DNA of 64,000 nucleotides from an uncultured Pelagibacteraceae bacterium (GCA_902588925.1 CACIRB010000002.1:19211-83210), one strand, 5' to 3'. Counted from the stretch's first letter, positions 24,907 through 34,832 are shown. The notes: generated from the sequence alone by a model not told the origin. A program made the numbers and translations.

Positions 24907-25872
24907 TTAAAACTTGTTTAAATTTAGCCAATTTTTTTTGTAATCTTGATAAGTTTTTTCTAAACCTTTTTTTAAAGAAACTTTAGGTTTAAAACCAAAA
25001 TATTCCATTCGTACACTGTCTAACAATTTTCTTGGAGTGCCATCGGGTCTAGTAAAATCATATTCAATTTTACCTTTAAATCCTACGATTTTCTTTATAT
25101 TTTTTGCCAGTTCATTAATAGTTATCTCAATATTACTCCCAACATTAACGTGACTTGACATTGGTGTAGAAAATTTTCTAAAGGTTCTTATATCTTTATT
25201 CATTAAATGAATAGACGCTTTTGCTAAATCATCAACGTATAAAAATTCTCTTTTTGGTTTTCCACTACCCCAAATAACAACTTTTTTTGAATTATTCATT
25301 TTTGCTTTATGAAACCGATTTATCAGTCCTGGTATTACATGACTATCTTCATCATGATAATTATCACCTGGACCATAAAGGTTCGTCGGCATTATGCATC
25401 TATAATCTAAACCATATTGTCGATTATAACTTTCGCACATTTTAATTCCTGCAATTTTAGCGATCGCATATGGTTCATTTGTAGGTTCTAATTTTCCTGT
25501 CAAAAGTTTTTCTTCTTTTATGGGTTGTTTGGCCTTCTTAGGATAAATACAGCTTGATCCCAAAAACAATAATTTTTTAATACCACTTACATAAGAGCTA
25601 TGAATTATATTAGTTTGTATCATTAGATTTTCGTAAATAAAATTTGCTGGGTAATTATTATTAGCACTAATTCCTCCTACTTTAGCTGCTGCTATATACA
25701 CTTCATCTATCTTATTTTTTTTAAAAAAATTTAGAACTTTTTTTTGATCTAACAAATCAAGTTCTTTTTTTTCTTTAGTTATTAGTTCTACATTGCGCAA
25801 TTTTAAATAGCGAACTAAAGCAGATCCAACCATACCATTATGCCCTGCAATGAATATTTTGGTTTTAGACAT
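24907..25872 (-). CDS. fcl: GDP-L-fucose synthase (GDP-4-keto-6-deoxymannose epimerase/reductase)
   Basis: Makes GDP-L-fucose from GDP-4-keto-6-deoxy-D-mannose with NADPH. An extended short-chain dehydrogenase: the nucleotide loop [18 protein letters not shown] at the start, [19 protein letters not shown] characteristic of this enzyme, and catalytic Ser in [10 protein letters not shown] with Tyr/Lys in [27 protein letters not shown] and the late [10 protein letters not shown] also match. Length 321 is typical. It follows gmd on the same strand after 23 nt, so the two form the GDP-fucose pathway from GDP-mannose. Confidence 0.96.
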   Translation of the reverse strand: MSKTKIFIAGHNGMVGSALVRYLKLRNVELITKEKKELDLLDQKKVLNFFKKNKIDEVYIAAAKVGGISANNNYPANFIYENLMIQTNIIHSSYVSGIKKLLFLGSSCIYPKKAKQPIKEEKLLTGKLEPTNEPYAIAKIAGIKMCESYNRQYGLDYRCIMPTNLYGPGDNYHDEDSHVIPGLINRFHKAKMNNSKKVVIWGSGKPKREFLYVDDLAKASIHLMNKDIRTFRKFSTPMSSHVNVGSNIEITINELAKNIKKIVGFKGKIEYDFTRPDGTPRKLLDSVRMEYFGFKPKVSLKKGLEKTYQDYKKNWLNLNKF

Positions 25873-25895
25873 AATCTTTTCAAATATAATATTTT

Positions 25896-26957
25896 TTAAT
25901 TTTTATGATTATATGATTTACCTTTTTTTAATAAGTCGATGTCTTTTTCAACCATTTCTTTTACTAACTGTTCAAAAGAAATTTTTGGTATCCAGTTTAA
26001 TTCTTTTTTTGCTTTACTAGCATCACCTAGTAATGCTTCTACCTCTGTAGGACGAAAATATCTTGAATCAATTTTAATAATTTCTTTTCCATTATAAACT
26101 CCAACTTCATCTAAACCTGTACCTTTCCACTCAATTTTCATATCTAAATTTTTCAAAACCAACTTCACAAAGTCTCTTACAGAATACTGTTTCCCAGTAG
26201 CTATAACGAAGTCTTGTGGTTTTTTTTGTTGAAGCATTAACCATTGAACCTCAACAAAGTCTTTTGCATGACCCCAATCTCTTAATGCATCAAGATTTCC
26301 AAGATACAAGCATTCTTGAAATCCTAGTTTTATACGAGATAGTCCTCTTGTAATTTTTCTAGTAACAAAAGTTTCACCTCTTACTGGACTTTCATGATTA
26401 AATAAAATGCCATTACATGCATAAATATCGTATGCCTCTCGGTAGTTTACTGTTATCCAATAAGCATAAAGCTTCGCAACTCCGTAAGGACTTCTAGGAT
26501 AAAAAGGAGTATTTTCATTTTTTGGATTTTCTTTAGATGCTCCATATAACTCAGAAGTTGATGCTTGATAAAATTTTGTTTTTTTTTCTAATTTCAAAAT
26601 TCTAATAGCCTCTAAAATTCTAAGAGTTCCTAATGCATCTGAGTTTGCAGTATACTCAGGTTTCTCAAAAGAAACAGCAACATGACTTTGAGCTGCTAAA
26701 TTATAAATTTCATCAGGTTGAACTTCTTGAATTATTCTAATTAAAGATGTTGCATCTGTTAAATCTCCATAATGTAAAATTAATTTACGATGTTTTTCTT
26801 GTGGATCTTGATATAAATGATCAATACGGTGTGTATTTATTAAAGATGATCTTCTTTTGATACCATGAACTTCATAACCTTTTTGCAATAAAAATTCTGC
26901 TAAATAGGATCCGTCTTGACCAGTTATTCCTGTTATTAAAGCTTTACTTTTTTTCAT
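25896..26957 (-). CDS. gmd: GDP-mannose 4,6-dehydratase
   Basis: Converts GDP-D-mannose to GDP-4-keto-6-deoxymannose. The Rossmann loop [19 protein letters not shown] is at the N-terminus, followed by [37 protein letters not shown], the catalytic STSELYG and [10 protein letters not shown] (Tyr-Lys pair) and [16 protein letters not shown]. All are diagnostic of GMD. Length 353 fits. It starts the gmd-fcl unit, divergent from the STELLO-like gene across a 108-bp A/T-rich gap in which no clear promoter could be chosen. Confidence 0.97.
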   Translation of the reverse strand: MKKSKALITGITGQDGSYLAEFLLQKGYEVHGIKRRSSLINTHRIDHLYQDPQEKHRKLILHYGDLTDATSLIRIIQEVQPDEIYNLAAQSHVAVSFEKPEYTANSDALGTLRILEAIRILKLEKKTKFYQASTSELYGASKENPKNENTPFYPRSPYGVAKLYAYWITVNYREAYDIYACNGILFNHESPVRGETFVTRKITRGLSRIKLGFQECLYLGNLDALRDWGHAKDFVEVQWLMLQQKKPQDFVIATGKQYSVRDFVKLVLKNLDMKIEWKGTGLDEVGVYNGKEIIKIDSRYFRPTEVEALLGDASKAKKELNWIPKISFEQLVKEMVEKDIDLLKKGKSYNHKN

Positions 26958-27065
26958 TATTTAAAAATATTATTAAGTCGATTTTTTTATAATTAATATA
27001 ATAATCATACTATTTATTTATGTTATTGTATTATTAATTTTTTAAAAAATAGTTAAAAATTTTTA

Positions 27066-28094
27066 ATGAATAGTAATTATCAAACATCACTTGTTATAAC
27101 AACAATTAACAAGCCAAATAAAGTTATTAACAAGTACTTAGATATAACTAAAAAAAACAAAATTAACTATATAATCATTGGTGATAAAAAAACTCCAAAC
27201 TATAAAAATAAATATCCGTACTTTGATTTAAAAAAACAAAAAAAATTTAATTTTAAAATTTTTAATTTATTACCTTACAATACGTATTCTAGAAAAAATC
27301 TTGGTTATCTTATTGCAATGAAAAATAAATCAAAAATTATTATAGAGACTGATGACGATAATTTACCAAAAAAAAATTTTTTCAATAATTTAAAAATTAA
27401 TAAAACTCTTAAAGAGTTTAGTGGACCTAGATGGATAAACATACTAGAAATTTTTAAAACAAATAACAAAATTATTTGGCCGAGAGGTTTTCCATTAAAT
27501 TTATTAAATAAAAAAAATAAATATAAAGTTAAAAAAAGAAATGTTTTTTCTCCTATTCAGCAAAGAATGTGTGATGGTAATCCTGATGTTGATGCTATTT
27601 TTAGATTAACTAAAAAATTTAGAAACCATTATTTTAAGAAAATTGATATCGCAGTAAATAATAAATCAATCTCTCCTTTTAATAGTCAAAACACAGTCTG
27701 GCATGAAATTGCCTTTCCCCTAATGTATTTGCCATCTTATTGCACCATGAGATCTACCGATATATGGAGAGGATTAATTGCAGTAAGGATTTTAGAAAAT
27801 TATAATTGGAATTTAACTTTTTTAAAATCAACAGTTATACAAGAAAGAAACCCCCATGATTTGATGGATGATTTTATTCAAGAAATACCAGTTTATAAAA
27901 ATAATGTTGAACTTTGTAATGTGATTAAAAAAGTAAATTTAAGCAATAGATATAAAGATATACTCTTAAATATTTATAAGTGTTATGATCAACTAGTTAA
28001 AAAAAAAATTTTAAATAAAAAAGAGTTACCACTATTAAAAAGGTGGTTACTAGATATAAATAAAATTTATCCAAATTTAAATAAATATAAATAG
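27066..28094 (+). CDS. STELLO-like glycosyltransferase (DUF288 family)
   Basis: A 342-residue protein resembling the STELLO/DUF288 family, first described as Golgi proteins in plants and widespread in bacterial surface-glycan loci. Signatures are SLVITTINKPNKVINKY at the start, YIIIGDKKTP, and NLGYLIAMKNKSKIIIETDDDN near residue 80, where the DDD run is the likely metal and nucleotide-sugar site. WPRGFPL and a late DIWRGLIAVRIL segment fit too. No membrane segment is apparent, so it is presumably cytoplasmic or peripheral. Donor and acceptor are unknown. A GT2 gene follows after 9 nt. Confidence 0.75.
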   Translation: MNSNYQTSLVITTINKPNKVINKYLDITKKNKINYIIIGDKKTPNYKNKYPYFDLKKQKKFNFKIFNLLPYNTYSRKNLGYLIAMKNKSKIIIETDDDNLPKKNFFNNLKINKTLKEFSGPRWINILEIFKTNNKIIWPRGFPLNLLNKKNKYKVKKRNVFSPIQQRMCDGNPDVDAIFRLTKKFRNHYFKKIDIAVNNKSISPFNSQNTVWHEIAFPLMYLPSYCTMRSTDIWRGLIAVRILENYNWNLTFLKSTVIQERNPHDLMDDFIQEIPVYKNNVELCNVIKKVNLSNRYKDILLNIYKCYDQLVKKKILNKKELPLLKRWLLDINKIYPNLNKYK

Positions 28095-28103
28095 TAAATT
28101 AGA

Positions 28104-28820
28104 ATGAAAACAAATATTGCTATATTTACTCCAATGGCTAATGAAGAAAAAAATGCAAAAAAATTTATTTTAAAAATTTTAAAATATAGAAAGTATTTTA
28201 ATAAATTCAGATATTTTATTATATTAGATAAAGCATCAACAGATAATACTTATAAAATTGTTAAAGAATTAGAAAATAAGCATAAACCATTAAAAGTAAT
28301 ATGGTCACCAAAAAACAAAACTGTAGTTGATGCTTATGTAGAAGGGTATAAAAATTGTTTAAAAACTGATTATGAGTGGATACTAGAAATAGATGCTGGA
28401 GGAAGTCATAACCCAAAAAATATATTAAATTTTATCAAATTTATTAACAATGATTATGATTGTATTTATGGGAGTAGATTTTGTAAAAATGGAAAAATGT
28501 TAAATTCTAATTATATAAGAGATCTTTTTAGCAAAGGTGGATCTTTATTGACAAAATTTTTTTTTAATATCAATTTGTTGGATACTACTAGCGGCTATCA
28601 AATGTTTAACAAAAATGTTCTCAAAAAAATTATTAATAAGAAGTTATTATCAAGAAATAGATTTTTTCAGACTGAAATTAAAATCTATACTCGAAAACTG
28701 AATATTAAAGAAGTGCCTATCCAGTATGTTTGTCAAACTCATACTATGAATTTGTATGCAATTTTTGAATCAATTTATTTGTTACTTAAAATAAGATTAT
28801 TAAATAAAAATCACATATAG
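28104..28820 (+). CDS. Glycosyltransferase family 2 (polyprenyl-phosphate sugar transferase type)
   Basis: A 238-residue GT-A enzyme. IAIFTPMANEEKNAKKFI begins the fold, FIILDKASTDNTYKIV is the nucleotide-binding strand, and WILEIDAGGSHNPKNI near residue 95 occupies the DxD position with the variant DAGGSH. YGSRFCKNGKM, DLFSKGGSLLTKFFF and DTTSGYQMFNKNVL are characteristic of the dolichol-phosphate-mannose synthase-like branch. It probably loads a sugar onto undecaprenyl phosphate for use outside the membrane, for example by the GT-C protein encoded next to it on the other strand (inference). Confidence 0.8.
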   Translation: MKTNIAIFTPMANEEKNAKKFILKILKYRKYFNKFRYFIILDKASTDNTYKIVKELENKHKPLKVIWSPKNKTVVDAYVEGYKNCLKTDYEWILEIDAGGSHNPKNILNFIKFINNDYDCIYGSRFCKNGKMLNSNYIRDLFSKGGSLLTKFFFNINLLDTTSGYQMFNKNVLKKIINKKLLSRNRFFQTEIKIYTRKLNIKEVPIQYVCQTHTMNLYAIFESIYLLLKIRLLNKNHI

Positions 28821-28833
28821 ATTATTTTATAAT

Positions 28834-30522
28834 TCATAGTCCTTTACAAGTTTTTTCATTCTCTAAATAGGTTTTTGTTTTTACTAAGTAAAAATAAGTA
28901 ATAAATTCTTCATTACTATCTATCATGTTATACTCAGATATTTCTTTAATACATCTTTCCAGTGAAATATTTTCTAAATTCGTTTTAAATTTTCTAGAAC
29001 GATGAATTTTAGAAGGCTGATTAATGAGAATATATTCAATTTTATTTTTTAATAAAAATTTTTTCTCAAATTCATTTAAAGCATTTTCTAAAGATTGATT
29101 ATCATGAGCAAATTGCTTGTGTATTTTTTTTCTCTCAAAAACATAGTTAGGTGTGGCTACCATACCTTTTCTATGATAAGTTGGGATTTTACTAAAGAAA
29201 GCAAAATTTCCATCAGTACTATCAAATACTTTCGTTGATTTATCAAATTTTTTTTCATCAAGCATTTCAGCAAACTTCATAACTGCATAAGGTTCTTTTT
29301 TTTTATAATCGATATTTCCATAAGGTGCGTTGTGATTATATTCAATATTTTTACGTATATATATTGAATTATAAAAAATCAGTGGAATAGTAATAATAAT
29401 AAGAATGTAAAAAAAAGTTTTCTTAAAAATGAAGTTTCTAAAAAATGTTTTTTTTAAAAAAAATTTTAGATAATATAAAAATAATGAAATTGATAATATT
29501 GCAGCATTTAGATGTACAACGAAATACCATCTTCCCACAGATCCAATTTTAGTAAATAAAATTTGATATGAAGTATGTAAAAATATACCAATTAAAAGTA
29601 GCCACACAATATTTAGATAACTTTTTACTTTAAATGAAATATTTTCTTTTTTAATAAATTTAGACAATAAAGTGCAACTAATTGCGCATATTAAAGTTAC
29701 GATTAGAGCCAATATCCCATATTTTATTTGACGTGTTAAGAGGGTTGATAGGACTATTTCTTTATTAATATTTGGAAAATTTGATTTTATAACACCAGAA
29801 AGCGGTACTGGAGATCCAGTTATATAATAAATTAAGACCACATATCCGCCAACCATTAAAATTGGAGGTAAAGTTAATGCTAATGCTTCTTTTATTTTTT
29901 TTTGAACCAATGTACTTATTATTAAAAAACCATGCAATGGTGAAATTAATAAAACTAAATCTAAACGTGACAAAGCTATTAAAGATGAGATCATTCCAAT
30001 ACTAAATGCAATTAGAATATTTATTTTATCTTTTATTATAAATTTATAGATGACATAATAAATGTAGCCTAGAAATAGAACAACTGACAAAGCAGTTTCC
30101 ATATACCAAAAAAAATATTTTGTAGCTAAAACTGCAAACAAAAATGTAGAAATAATCTGTATAAATCTATCATCATATATTCTACTAATTTTATAAAAGA
30201 ACCATATTGAAATTATAAAAAAAATAAAAAGAAATATGGATAATATATAAACAATTATTGCCAGGTTCTCAGTTATTGAAAAACTAATTGCTACAAATAC
30301 AAGCCACAGTGGATGAAATCCATTAGAGGGATATAAACCGTTCCAAGAAAAAAATCTCAGGTCAGATGCTTCACGACCATATACAAAATAATAAAAAGTA
30401 TCACCTGGGGTTCTAGATAAAGTATAAATAGGTGGTTCAAGAAAAGAATATAGAATATAACTAACTAGAAAAAACAATACTATTATAAATAAATAAACTT
30501 TTTCTAATTTGTGGTCTATCAT
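28834..30522 (-). CDS. Multi-pass membrane protein, GT-C glycosyltransferase-like
   Basis: A 562-residue protein with one N-terminal transmembrane helix, an extracytoplasmic loop containing TPGDTFYYFVYGREASD and NGFHPLW, then roughly ten more hydrophobic helices up to about residue 390 and a soluble C-terminal domain of about 170 residues. The acidic residue after the first helix and the NG-HPLW stretch are typical of GT-C transferases that take sugars from polyprenyl-phosphate carriers. The C-terminal part has KSTKVFDSTDGNFAFFS and YHRKGMVATPNYVFE. The gene is convergent with the GT2 gene, its likely donor maker. Specific function unknown. Confidence 0.65.
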   Translation of the reverse strand: MIDHKLEKVYLFIIVLFFLVSYILYSFLEPPIYTLSRTPGDTFYYFVYGREASDLRFFSWNGLYPSNGFHPLWLVFVAISFSITENLAIIVYILSIFLFIFFIISIWFFYKISRIYDDRFIQIISTFLFAVLATKYFFWYMETALSVVLFLGYIYYVIYKFIIKDKINILIAFSIGMISSLIALSRLDLVLLISPLHGFLIISTLVQKKIKEALALTLPPILMVGGYVVLIYYITGSPVPLSGVIKSNFPNINKEIVLSTLLTRQIKYGILALIVTLICAISCTLLSKFIKKENISFKVKSYLNIVWLLLIGIFLHTSYQILFTKIGSVGRWYFVVHLNAAILSISLFLYYLKFFLKKTFFRNFIFKKTFFYILIIITIPLIFYNSIYIRKNIEYNHNAPYGNIDYKKKEPYAVMKFAEMLDEKKFDKSTKVFDSTDGNFAFFSKIPTYHRKGMVATPNYVFERKKIHKQFAHDNQSLENALNEFEKKFLLKNKIEYILINQPSKIHRSRKFKTNLENISLERCIKEISEYNMIDSNEEFITYFYLVKTKTYLENEKTCKGL

Positions 30523-30568
30523 TAAAATTATAAATACTTAATTGTTAATCTTTATTTTAGTTTAATTT

Positions 30569-31318
30569 TTATTTAACTGCCTTTTTTTTTAAATAACAAA
30601 GATGATGAAATACAATCGCTGCACTATTTGAGATATTTAAACTGTCAATTTCTTTATTAATATTTATTCTAACAAAAAAATCTGCATATTTACTTGTATG
30701 CTGTCTCATTCCAAATCCTTCTGAACCAAATAAAAGAATATTATTTCCTCGCCACTCTATATCAGTAAAATCCTTTTGACCTTTAGCATCAAAACCATAA
30801 ACCCAGAAATTTTTTTCTCTTAAATTTTTTAAAGTTGAATTAATATTAGATACTTGAAAGATATTTACATGTTCCATGCATCCGCTTGCTGATTTATACA
30901 TCAGTTTACTATCTCGTGGAAAATGTCTTTCTTTAATTATTAAACCGTCAATATGAAATGACGCAGCATTCCTTATTAATGATCCAATATTTCTTGGATC
31001 ACTAACCTCATCAATACAAACTAATGTTAAGTTATTTTTACCTTTAATGAATTGTTTAAGCTCTGGTTGATCTAAATGCTCAATTTCAGCAACATAACCA
31101 TTATGCATTAGTTGTTCTTTAGAAGTATACTTGTCTAATTCTTTTTTAGATTTAAAGTAAATTTTAACATCTTCTAAAATATTTTTATTTGGATTTTTTC
31201 TATGAATATTTTTTTTAGATTCTTCTGTCAAAAAAACTCTCAAAACCTTTCTTCTAGGGTTTCTAAGAGCTTCAATAACGGCATGCTGACCAACAATGAA
31301 AAAAGATGATTTATTCAT
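30569..31318 (-). CDS. rlmB: 23S rRNA (guanosine-2251-2'-O)-methyltransferase, TrmH/SpoU family
   Basis: Methylates the ribose of G2251 in the ribosomal P loop. FFIVGQHAVIEALRNPRRKVLRVFL is the N-terminal substrate-binding domain (residues 6-30), then the SPOUT domain: DEVSDPRNIGSLIRNAASF, NILLFGSEGFGMRQHT and NISNSAAIVFHHL are the three SpoU motifs. The 249 residues match. Another SpoU target such as tRNA Gm18 is less likely given the N-terminal domain. It marks the return to conserved backbone after the accessory zone and is divergent from the tRNA-Tyr/tuf cluster. Confidence 0.9.
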   Translation of the reverse strand: MNKSSFFIVGQHAVIEALRNPRRKVLRVFLTEESKKNIHRKNPNKNILEDVKIYFKSKKELDKYTSKEQLMHNGYVAEIEHLDQPELKQFIKGKNNLTLVCIDEVSDPRNIGSLIRNAASFHIDGLIIKERHFPRDSKLMYKSASGCMEHVNIFQVSNINSTLKNLREKNFWVYGFDAKGQKDFTDIEWRGNNILLFGSEGFGMRQHTSKYADFFVRININKEIDSLNISNSAAIVFHHLCYLKKKAVK

Positions 31319-31372
31319 AAATTATCATGAGTTTTACACGGTTTTTTTATTATTTTCCTATTAAATCACATA

Positions 31373-31400
31373 TTGCATTTGCATAAATAAAATATATAAA
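31373..31400 (+). promoter_or_regulatory. Candidate promoter of the tRNA-Tyr/tRNA-Gly/tuf unit
   Basis: TTGCAT (31373-31378), a 16-bp spacer and TATAAA (31395-31400), with the tRNA 5' end 48 nt further on. Spacing and -10 match the boxes found before rpsD and rpsM. A small GGGG..CCCC hairpin (31431-31444) sits in the leader just before tRNA-Tyr. This could be the main start for the long translation block. Confidence 0.5.
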
Positions 31401-31448
31401 ACGCATGTTATTTGAAGCTTTATTGAACAAGGGGACACTTCCCCAAAA

Positions 31449-31534
31449 GGAGGGGTTCCAGAGCGGTCAAATGGGGCGGGCTGTAAACCCGTTGACTTCG
31501 GTCTTCGAAAGTTCGAATCTTTCCCCCTCCACCA
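31449..31534 (+). tRNA. tRNA-Tyr (anticodon GUA)
   Basis: Acceptor GGAGGGG pairs with CCCCTCC, anticodon stem and loop GGGCTGTAAACCC give anticodon GTA, a long class II variable arm (TGACTTCGGTCTTCGA region) and T arm with GTTCGAATC are present, and CCA is encoded. The tRNA-Tyr, tRNA-Gly, tuf, tRNA-Trp, secE order is the classic bacterial tufB arrangement. Confidence 0.96.
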
Positions 31535-31578
31535 TTTAATAAATTTTAGATAACATGGAGTGTTACTCTTGGGGTTGT

Positions 31579-31652
31579 GCGGGTGTAGTTCAATGGTAGA
31601 ACGCTAGCCTTCCAAGCTGGATGTAAGGGTTCGATTCCCTTTACCCGCTCCA
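31579..31652 (+). tRNA. tRNA-Gly (anticodon UCC)
   Basis: Acceptor GCGGGTG with TACCCGC (a final G-T pair), D arm with TTCAATGGTAGAA, anticodon loop CTTCCAA (TCC), T arm GGGTTCGATTCCC, discriminator T and encoded CCA; 74 nt. It lies 44 nt after tRNA-Tyr and 45 nt before tuf, so it is probably cut from the same transcript. Confidence 0.96.
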
Positions 31653-31697
31653 AGAAATTAAAGTAAGAAACAAAAAAAAAACTGAGGTTAAAAAGAA

Positions 31698-32888
31698 ATG
31701 TCAAAAGAAAAATTCGTACGAAGTAAACCCCACTGTAACATTGGGACTATTGGTCATGTCGACCATGGTAAAACAACTCTTACTGCAGCTATAACAAATG
31801 TATTAGCTGAAGCTGGTGGTGGAACAGCTGTAGCATATGATCAAATTGATAAAGCTCCAGAGGAAAAAGAAAGAGGAATTACAATTTCAACGGCACACGT
31901 TGAATATGAAACTGAAAAAAGACACTACGCTCACGTGGACTGTCCAGGCCACGCTGACTATGTAAAAAATATGATTACAGGTGCAGCACAAATGGATGGA
32001 GCAATATTAGTTGTTAATGCAGCTGACGGTCCTATGCCACAAACAAGAGAGCATATTCTTTTAGGAAGACAAGTTGGTATTCCAGCAATTGTTGTTTACC
32101 TAAATAAAGTAGATCAAGTTGATGATAAAGATATGATTGAACTTGTAGAAGAAGAGATAAGAGAACTCTTAACTTCTTATAAATATCCAGGAGACACAAC
32201 TCCAATCGTTAAAGGTTCAGCTTTAGCTGCAGTTGAGAAAAGGGATGAAGAAATTGGAAAAAATTCAATTTTGGAATTAATGAAAGCAGTTGATGAACAT
32301 ATTCCACAACCAGCCAGAGAAGTCGATAAACCTTTCTTGATGCCTGTTGAGGACGTATTTTCAATTTCAGGAAGAGGAACTGTTGCAACAGGAAGAGTTG
32401 AGTCAGGTGTAATTAAAACTGGTGAAGAAGTTGAAATTGTTGGAATTAGGGAAACAAAAAAATCAGTTTGTACTGGAGTAGAAATGTTTAGAAAACTACT
32501 AGACTCTGGTGAAGCTGGAGATAACGTTGGAATTTTATTGAGAGGTATAGAAAGAACTGACATTGAAAGAGGTCAAGTTCTTTGTAAGCCTGGATCAATA
32601 ACTCCTCATACTAAATTTGAAGCCCAAGCCTATATTCTTAAAAAAGACGAGGGTGGAAGACACACTCCTTTCTTTACAAAATATAGACCACAGTTTTATT
32701 TTAGAACAACAGACGTAACGGGGGAAGTAGAATTACCAGCAGGTACAGAAATGGTTATGCCAGGTGATGATGCTAAATTCACTGTTAAACTGATTACACC
32801 TATTGCAATGGCAGAAAAACTAAACTTTGCTATTAGAGAAGGTGGTAGAACTGTTGGAGCAGGAGTAGTAACTAAAATTATAGAGTAA
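31698..32888 (+). CDS. tuf: Translation elongation factor Tu
   Basis: GTPase that brings aminoacyl-tRNA to the ribosome. G1 is [10 protein letters not shown] near residue 19, switch [15 protein letters not shown]3 DCPGHADY, G4 NKVDQVDD and G5 GSALAA; domains 2 and 3 follow ([23 protein letters not shown]). 396 residues is the standard length. GAGG 12 nt before the ATG is the Shine-Dalgarno sequence. No second tuf occurs between fusA and rpsJ, where many bacteria have one, so this may be the only copy. Confidence 0.98.
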   Translation: MSKEKFVRSKPHCNIGTIGHVDHGKTTLTAAITNVLAEAGGGTAVAYDQIDKAPEEKERGITISTAHVEYETEKRHYAHVDCPGHADYVKNMITGAAQMDGAILVVNAADGPMPQTREHILLGRQVGIPAIVVYLNKVDQVDDKDMIELVEEEIRELLTSYKYPGDTTPIVKGSALAAVEKRDEEIGKNSILELMKAVDEHIPQPAREVDKPFLMPVEDVFSISGRGTVATGRVESGVIKTGEEVEIVGIRETKKSVCTGVEMFRKLLDSGEAGDNVGILLRGIERTDIERGQVLCKPGSITPHTKFEAQAYILKKDEGGRHTPFFTKYRPQFYFRTTDVTGEVELPAGTEMVMPGDDAKFTVKLITPIAMAEKLNFAIREGGRTVGAGVVTKIIE

Positions 32889-32898
32889 CTCTATAAAT

Positions 32899-32974
32899 AG
32901 GAGTGTAGCTCAATTGGTAGAGCGCCGGTCTCCAAAACCGGAGGCTGAGGGTTCGAGTCCCTCCGCTCCTGCCA
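32899..32974 (+). tRNA. tRNA-Trp (anticodon CCA)
   Basis: Acceptor AGGAGTG with CGCTCCT, D arm GCTCAATTGGTAGAGC, anticodon stem CCGGT/ACCGG with loop CTCCAAA (CCA), T arm GGGTTCGAGTCCC, discriminator G and encoded CCA; 76 nt. It starts 10 nt after the tuf stop and ends 17 nt before secE. Confidence 0.96.
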
Positions 32975-32991
32975 ATTTGAGCTAAAGAATT

Positions 32992-33183
32992 ATGAAGAAC
33001 CCGATTAAATTTATGCAAGAAGTGAAACAAGAGGCTTTTAAAGTTACTTGGCCTACTTGGAAAGAAACTTTGCAAGGTGCTTTAATGGTATTCGTTATGG
33101 CGGTTGTAATGTCTTTATTTTTCCTTTTATTAGATCAGGTTCTTAAATTCTTCTTAGAATTGTTATTAAAGGTGAGTATTTAA
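32992..33183 (+). CDS. secE: Preprotein translocase subunit SecE
   Basis: Small clamp subunit of the SecYEG channel. 63 residues: PIKFMQEVKQEAFKVTWPTWKE is the conserved amphipathic helix with the W-P motif, followed by one transmembrane helix (VFVMAVVMSLFFLLLDQVL). It is the single-helix form usual outside the gammaproteobacteria. It is encoded between tRNA-Trp and nusG, 2 nt from nusG. Confidence 0.95.
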   Translation: MKNPIKFMQEVKQEAFKVTWPTWKETLQGALMVFVMAVVMSLFFLLLDQVLKFFLELLLKVSI

Positions 33184-33185
33184 TA

Positions 33186-33716
33186 ATGAAGAATTGGTAT
33201 ATTGTTCAATCACACTCCAGTTTTGAGAATAAAGTTGCCTCATTAATTAAGGAAGAGGCTGATAAGGCTAAAATAAGTGAGAAATTTGAAGAAATTATCG
33301 TTCCAACTCATGATGTAACTGAAGTTAAAAGAGGAAAGAGAATTCAAAGAAAAAAGAAATATTTTCCTGGATATGTTTTAATAAAGAGTGAGATGGATAA
33401 TAACATTTATCATATGATAAAAGGAATAAAGAGAGTGAGTGGTTTTCTTGGATCAAAAGGCATCCCAGTTCCAGTATCTGATAAAGAAGTTGAGAAAATT
33501 TTAGGTCAAATTAAAGATGGTGTGGCTCAACCAAAATCTGGTATAGATTACAGCGTTGGTGAAAAAGTCCAGGTTGTTGATGGACCATTTGCATCATTTA
33601 ATGGTATGATTGAAGAAATTGATGAAGAAAAAGCTAGACTTAAGGTGTCAGTTTCTATATTTGGTCGTCCAACACCAGTAGATTTAGAATATAACCAAGT
33701 TGAGAAAGTAAGTTAA
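33186..33716 (+). CDS. nusG: Transcription termination/antitermination protein NusG
   Basis: Binds RNA polymerase and links it to Rho or to ribosomal S10. The NGN domain runs from [16 protein letters not shown] through [17 protein letters not shown] to [15 protein letters not shown], and the C-terminal KOW domain is [43 protein letters not shown]. 176 residues is typical. It overlaps rplK by 1 nt (TAATG). Confidence 0.97.
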   Translation: MKNWYIVQSHSSFENKVASLIKEEADKAKISEKFEEIIVPTHDVTEVKRGKRIQRKKKYFPGYVLIKSEMDNNIYHMIKGIKRVSGFLGSKGIPVPVSDKEVEKILGQIKDGVAQPKSGIDYSVGEKVQVVDGPFASFNGMIEEIDEEKARLKVSVSIFGRPTPVDLEYNQVEKVS

Positions 33717-34141
33717 TGGCAAAAGAAATAAGTGGATTTATAAAATTACAAATTAAAGGCGGACAAGCTAATCCTGCTCCCCCAGTAGGTCCTGCGTTAG
33801 GTCAACGTGGAGTGAATATAATGGAATTTTGTAAAGCATTTAATGATAAAACAAAATCTATGGCAGGAAAACCTGTTCCAGTTGAAATTACTGTATACAA
33901 AGATAAAAAATTTGATTTTAAAATTAAATCACCACCAGCATCTTTCTATATTAAAGAAGCTGTGAAATTAAAAGGTGGATCTAAAGAGCCAGGAAGAAAT
34001 ATTGTAGCTTCAATTTCAAAAAAACAATTAGAAGATATTGCTAAAGAAAAAATGAATGATTTAAATGCTCATGATATAAATGAAGCGGTAAAAATTATTG
34101 CAGGTTCAGCTAGATCAATGGGTATAGAGGTGAAAGAATAA
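33716..34141 (+). CDS. rplK: 50S ribosomal protein L11
   Basis: Forms the GTPase-associated centre with L10/L7-L12 on 23S r[39 protein letters not shown] is the N-terminal domain with its conserved proline helix, and [18 protein letters not shown] with [11 protein letters not shown] is the RNA-binding C-terminal domain. 141 residues. It overlaps nusG and rplA by 1 nt each. Confidence 0.98.
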   Translation: MAKEISGFIKLQIKGGQANPAPPVGPALGQRGVNIMEFCKAFNDKTKSMAGKPVPVEITVYKDKKFDFKIKSPPASFYIKEAVKLKGGSKEPGRNIVASISKKQLEDIAKEKMNDLNAHDINEAVKIIAGSARSMGIEVKE

Positions 34142-34830
34142 TGGCTTCAAAAAGATACAAAAAATTGCCTGAAAAAACTAAAGACTTAAATGCAGAGTCT
34201 ATTGAAAAATTATTACCTGAGCTAAAAAAAAATTGCACAACAAAATTTGATGAATCTTTAGATTTAAGTTTTCAAATAAATAACAAACAAAAGAAAAGTG
34301 AAGTCAACATTAGAACTGTAGTAAATCTTCCAGGAGGAACAGGCAAGAAAGTAAAAGTTGCTGTTGTTTGTGAAGATAATAAAGCACAAGAAGCAAAAGA
34401 TGCAGGCGCTGATATTGTTGGTGGAGATGAATTTGTTGAACAAATCAAAGGTGGAGATTTAAATTTTGAAAAATTGATTTGTACACCGGGAATGATGATT
34501 AAACTCTCAAAATTAGGAAAAGTTTTAGGCCCAAAAGGATTAATGCCAAATCCTAAACTCGGTTCAGTATCTGAAAATATTAAACAAGCAGTTACTGATG
34601 CAAAATCAGGACAAGTTGAAATTAGAAATGATAAAGATGGAAACATAGGTGTAAGTATTGGAAAAAAATCATTCAGTGATGATCAATTATTAAAAAATTA
34701 TAATGCAATAATAGAAGCATTAGAAAAAGAAAAGTCTAACAACACACTTAAAGGTGATTTAATAAAAGGTGTTTTTGCAACTTCTACTATGGGTGTTTCA
34801 TACAAAGTTAAATTAGGAAAATCGATATAG
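34141..34830 (+). CDS. rplA: 50S ribosomal protein L1
   Basis: L1-stalk protein that helps release E-site tRNA and, in many bacteria, represses its own L11-L1 mRNA. Motifs: KKSEVNIRTVVNLPGGTGK, ADIVGGDEFVEQIKGG, FEKLICTPGMMIKLSKLGKVLGPKGLMPNPKLGSV. 229 residues is standard. Autoregulation is known in E. coli; no target structure could be shown here. Confidence 0.98.
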   Translation: MASKRYKKLPEKTKDLNAESIEKLLPELKKNCTTKFDESLDLSFQINNKQKKSEVNIRTVVNLPGGTGKKVKVAVVCEDNKAQEAKDAGADIVGGDEFVEQIKGGDLNFEKLICTPGMMIKLSKLGKVLGPKGLMPNPKLGSVSENIKQAVTDAKSGQVEIRNDKDGNIGVSIGKKSFSDDQLLKNYNAIIEALEKEKSNNTLKGDLIKGVFATSTMGVSYKVKLGKSI

Positions 34831-34832
34831 TT

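Noticed and set aside
26958-27065. Strong promoter between gmd and the STELLO-like gene
   Set aside because: The gap is almost pure A/T, so many TATAAT-like words occur on both strands and none has a convincing -35.
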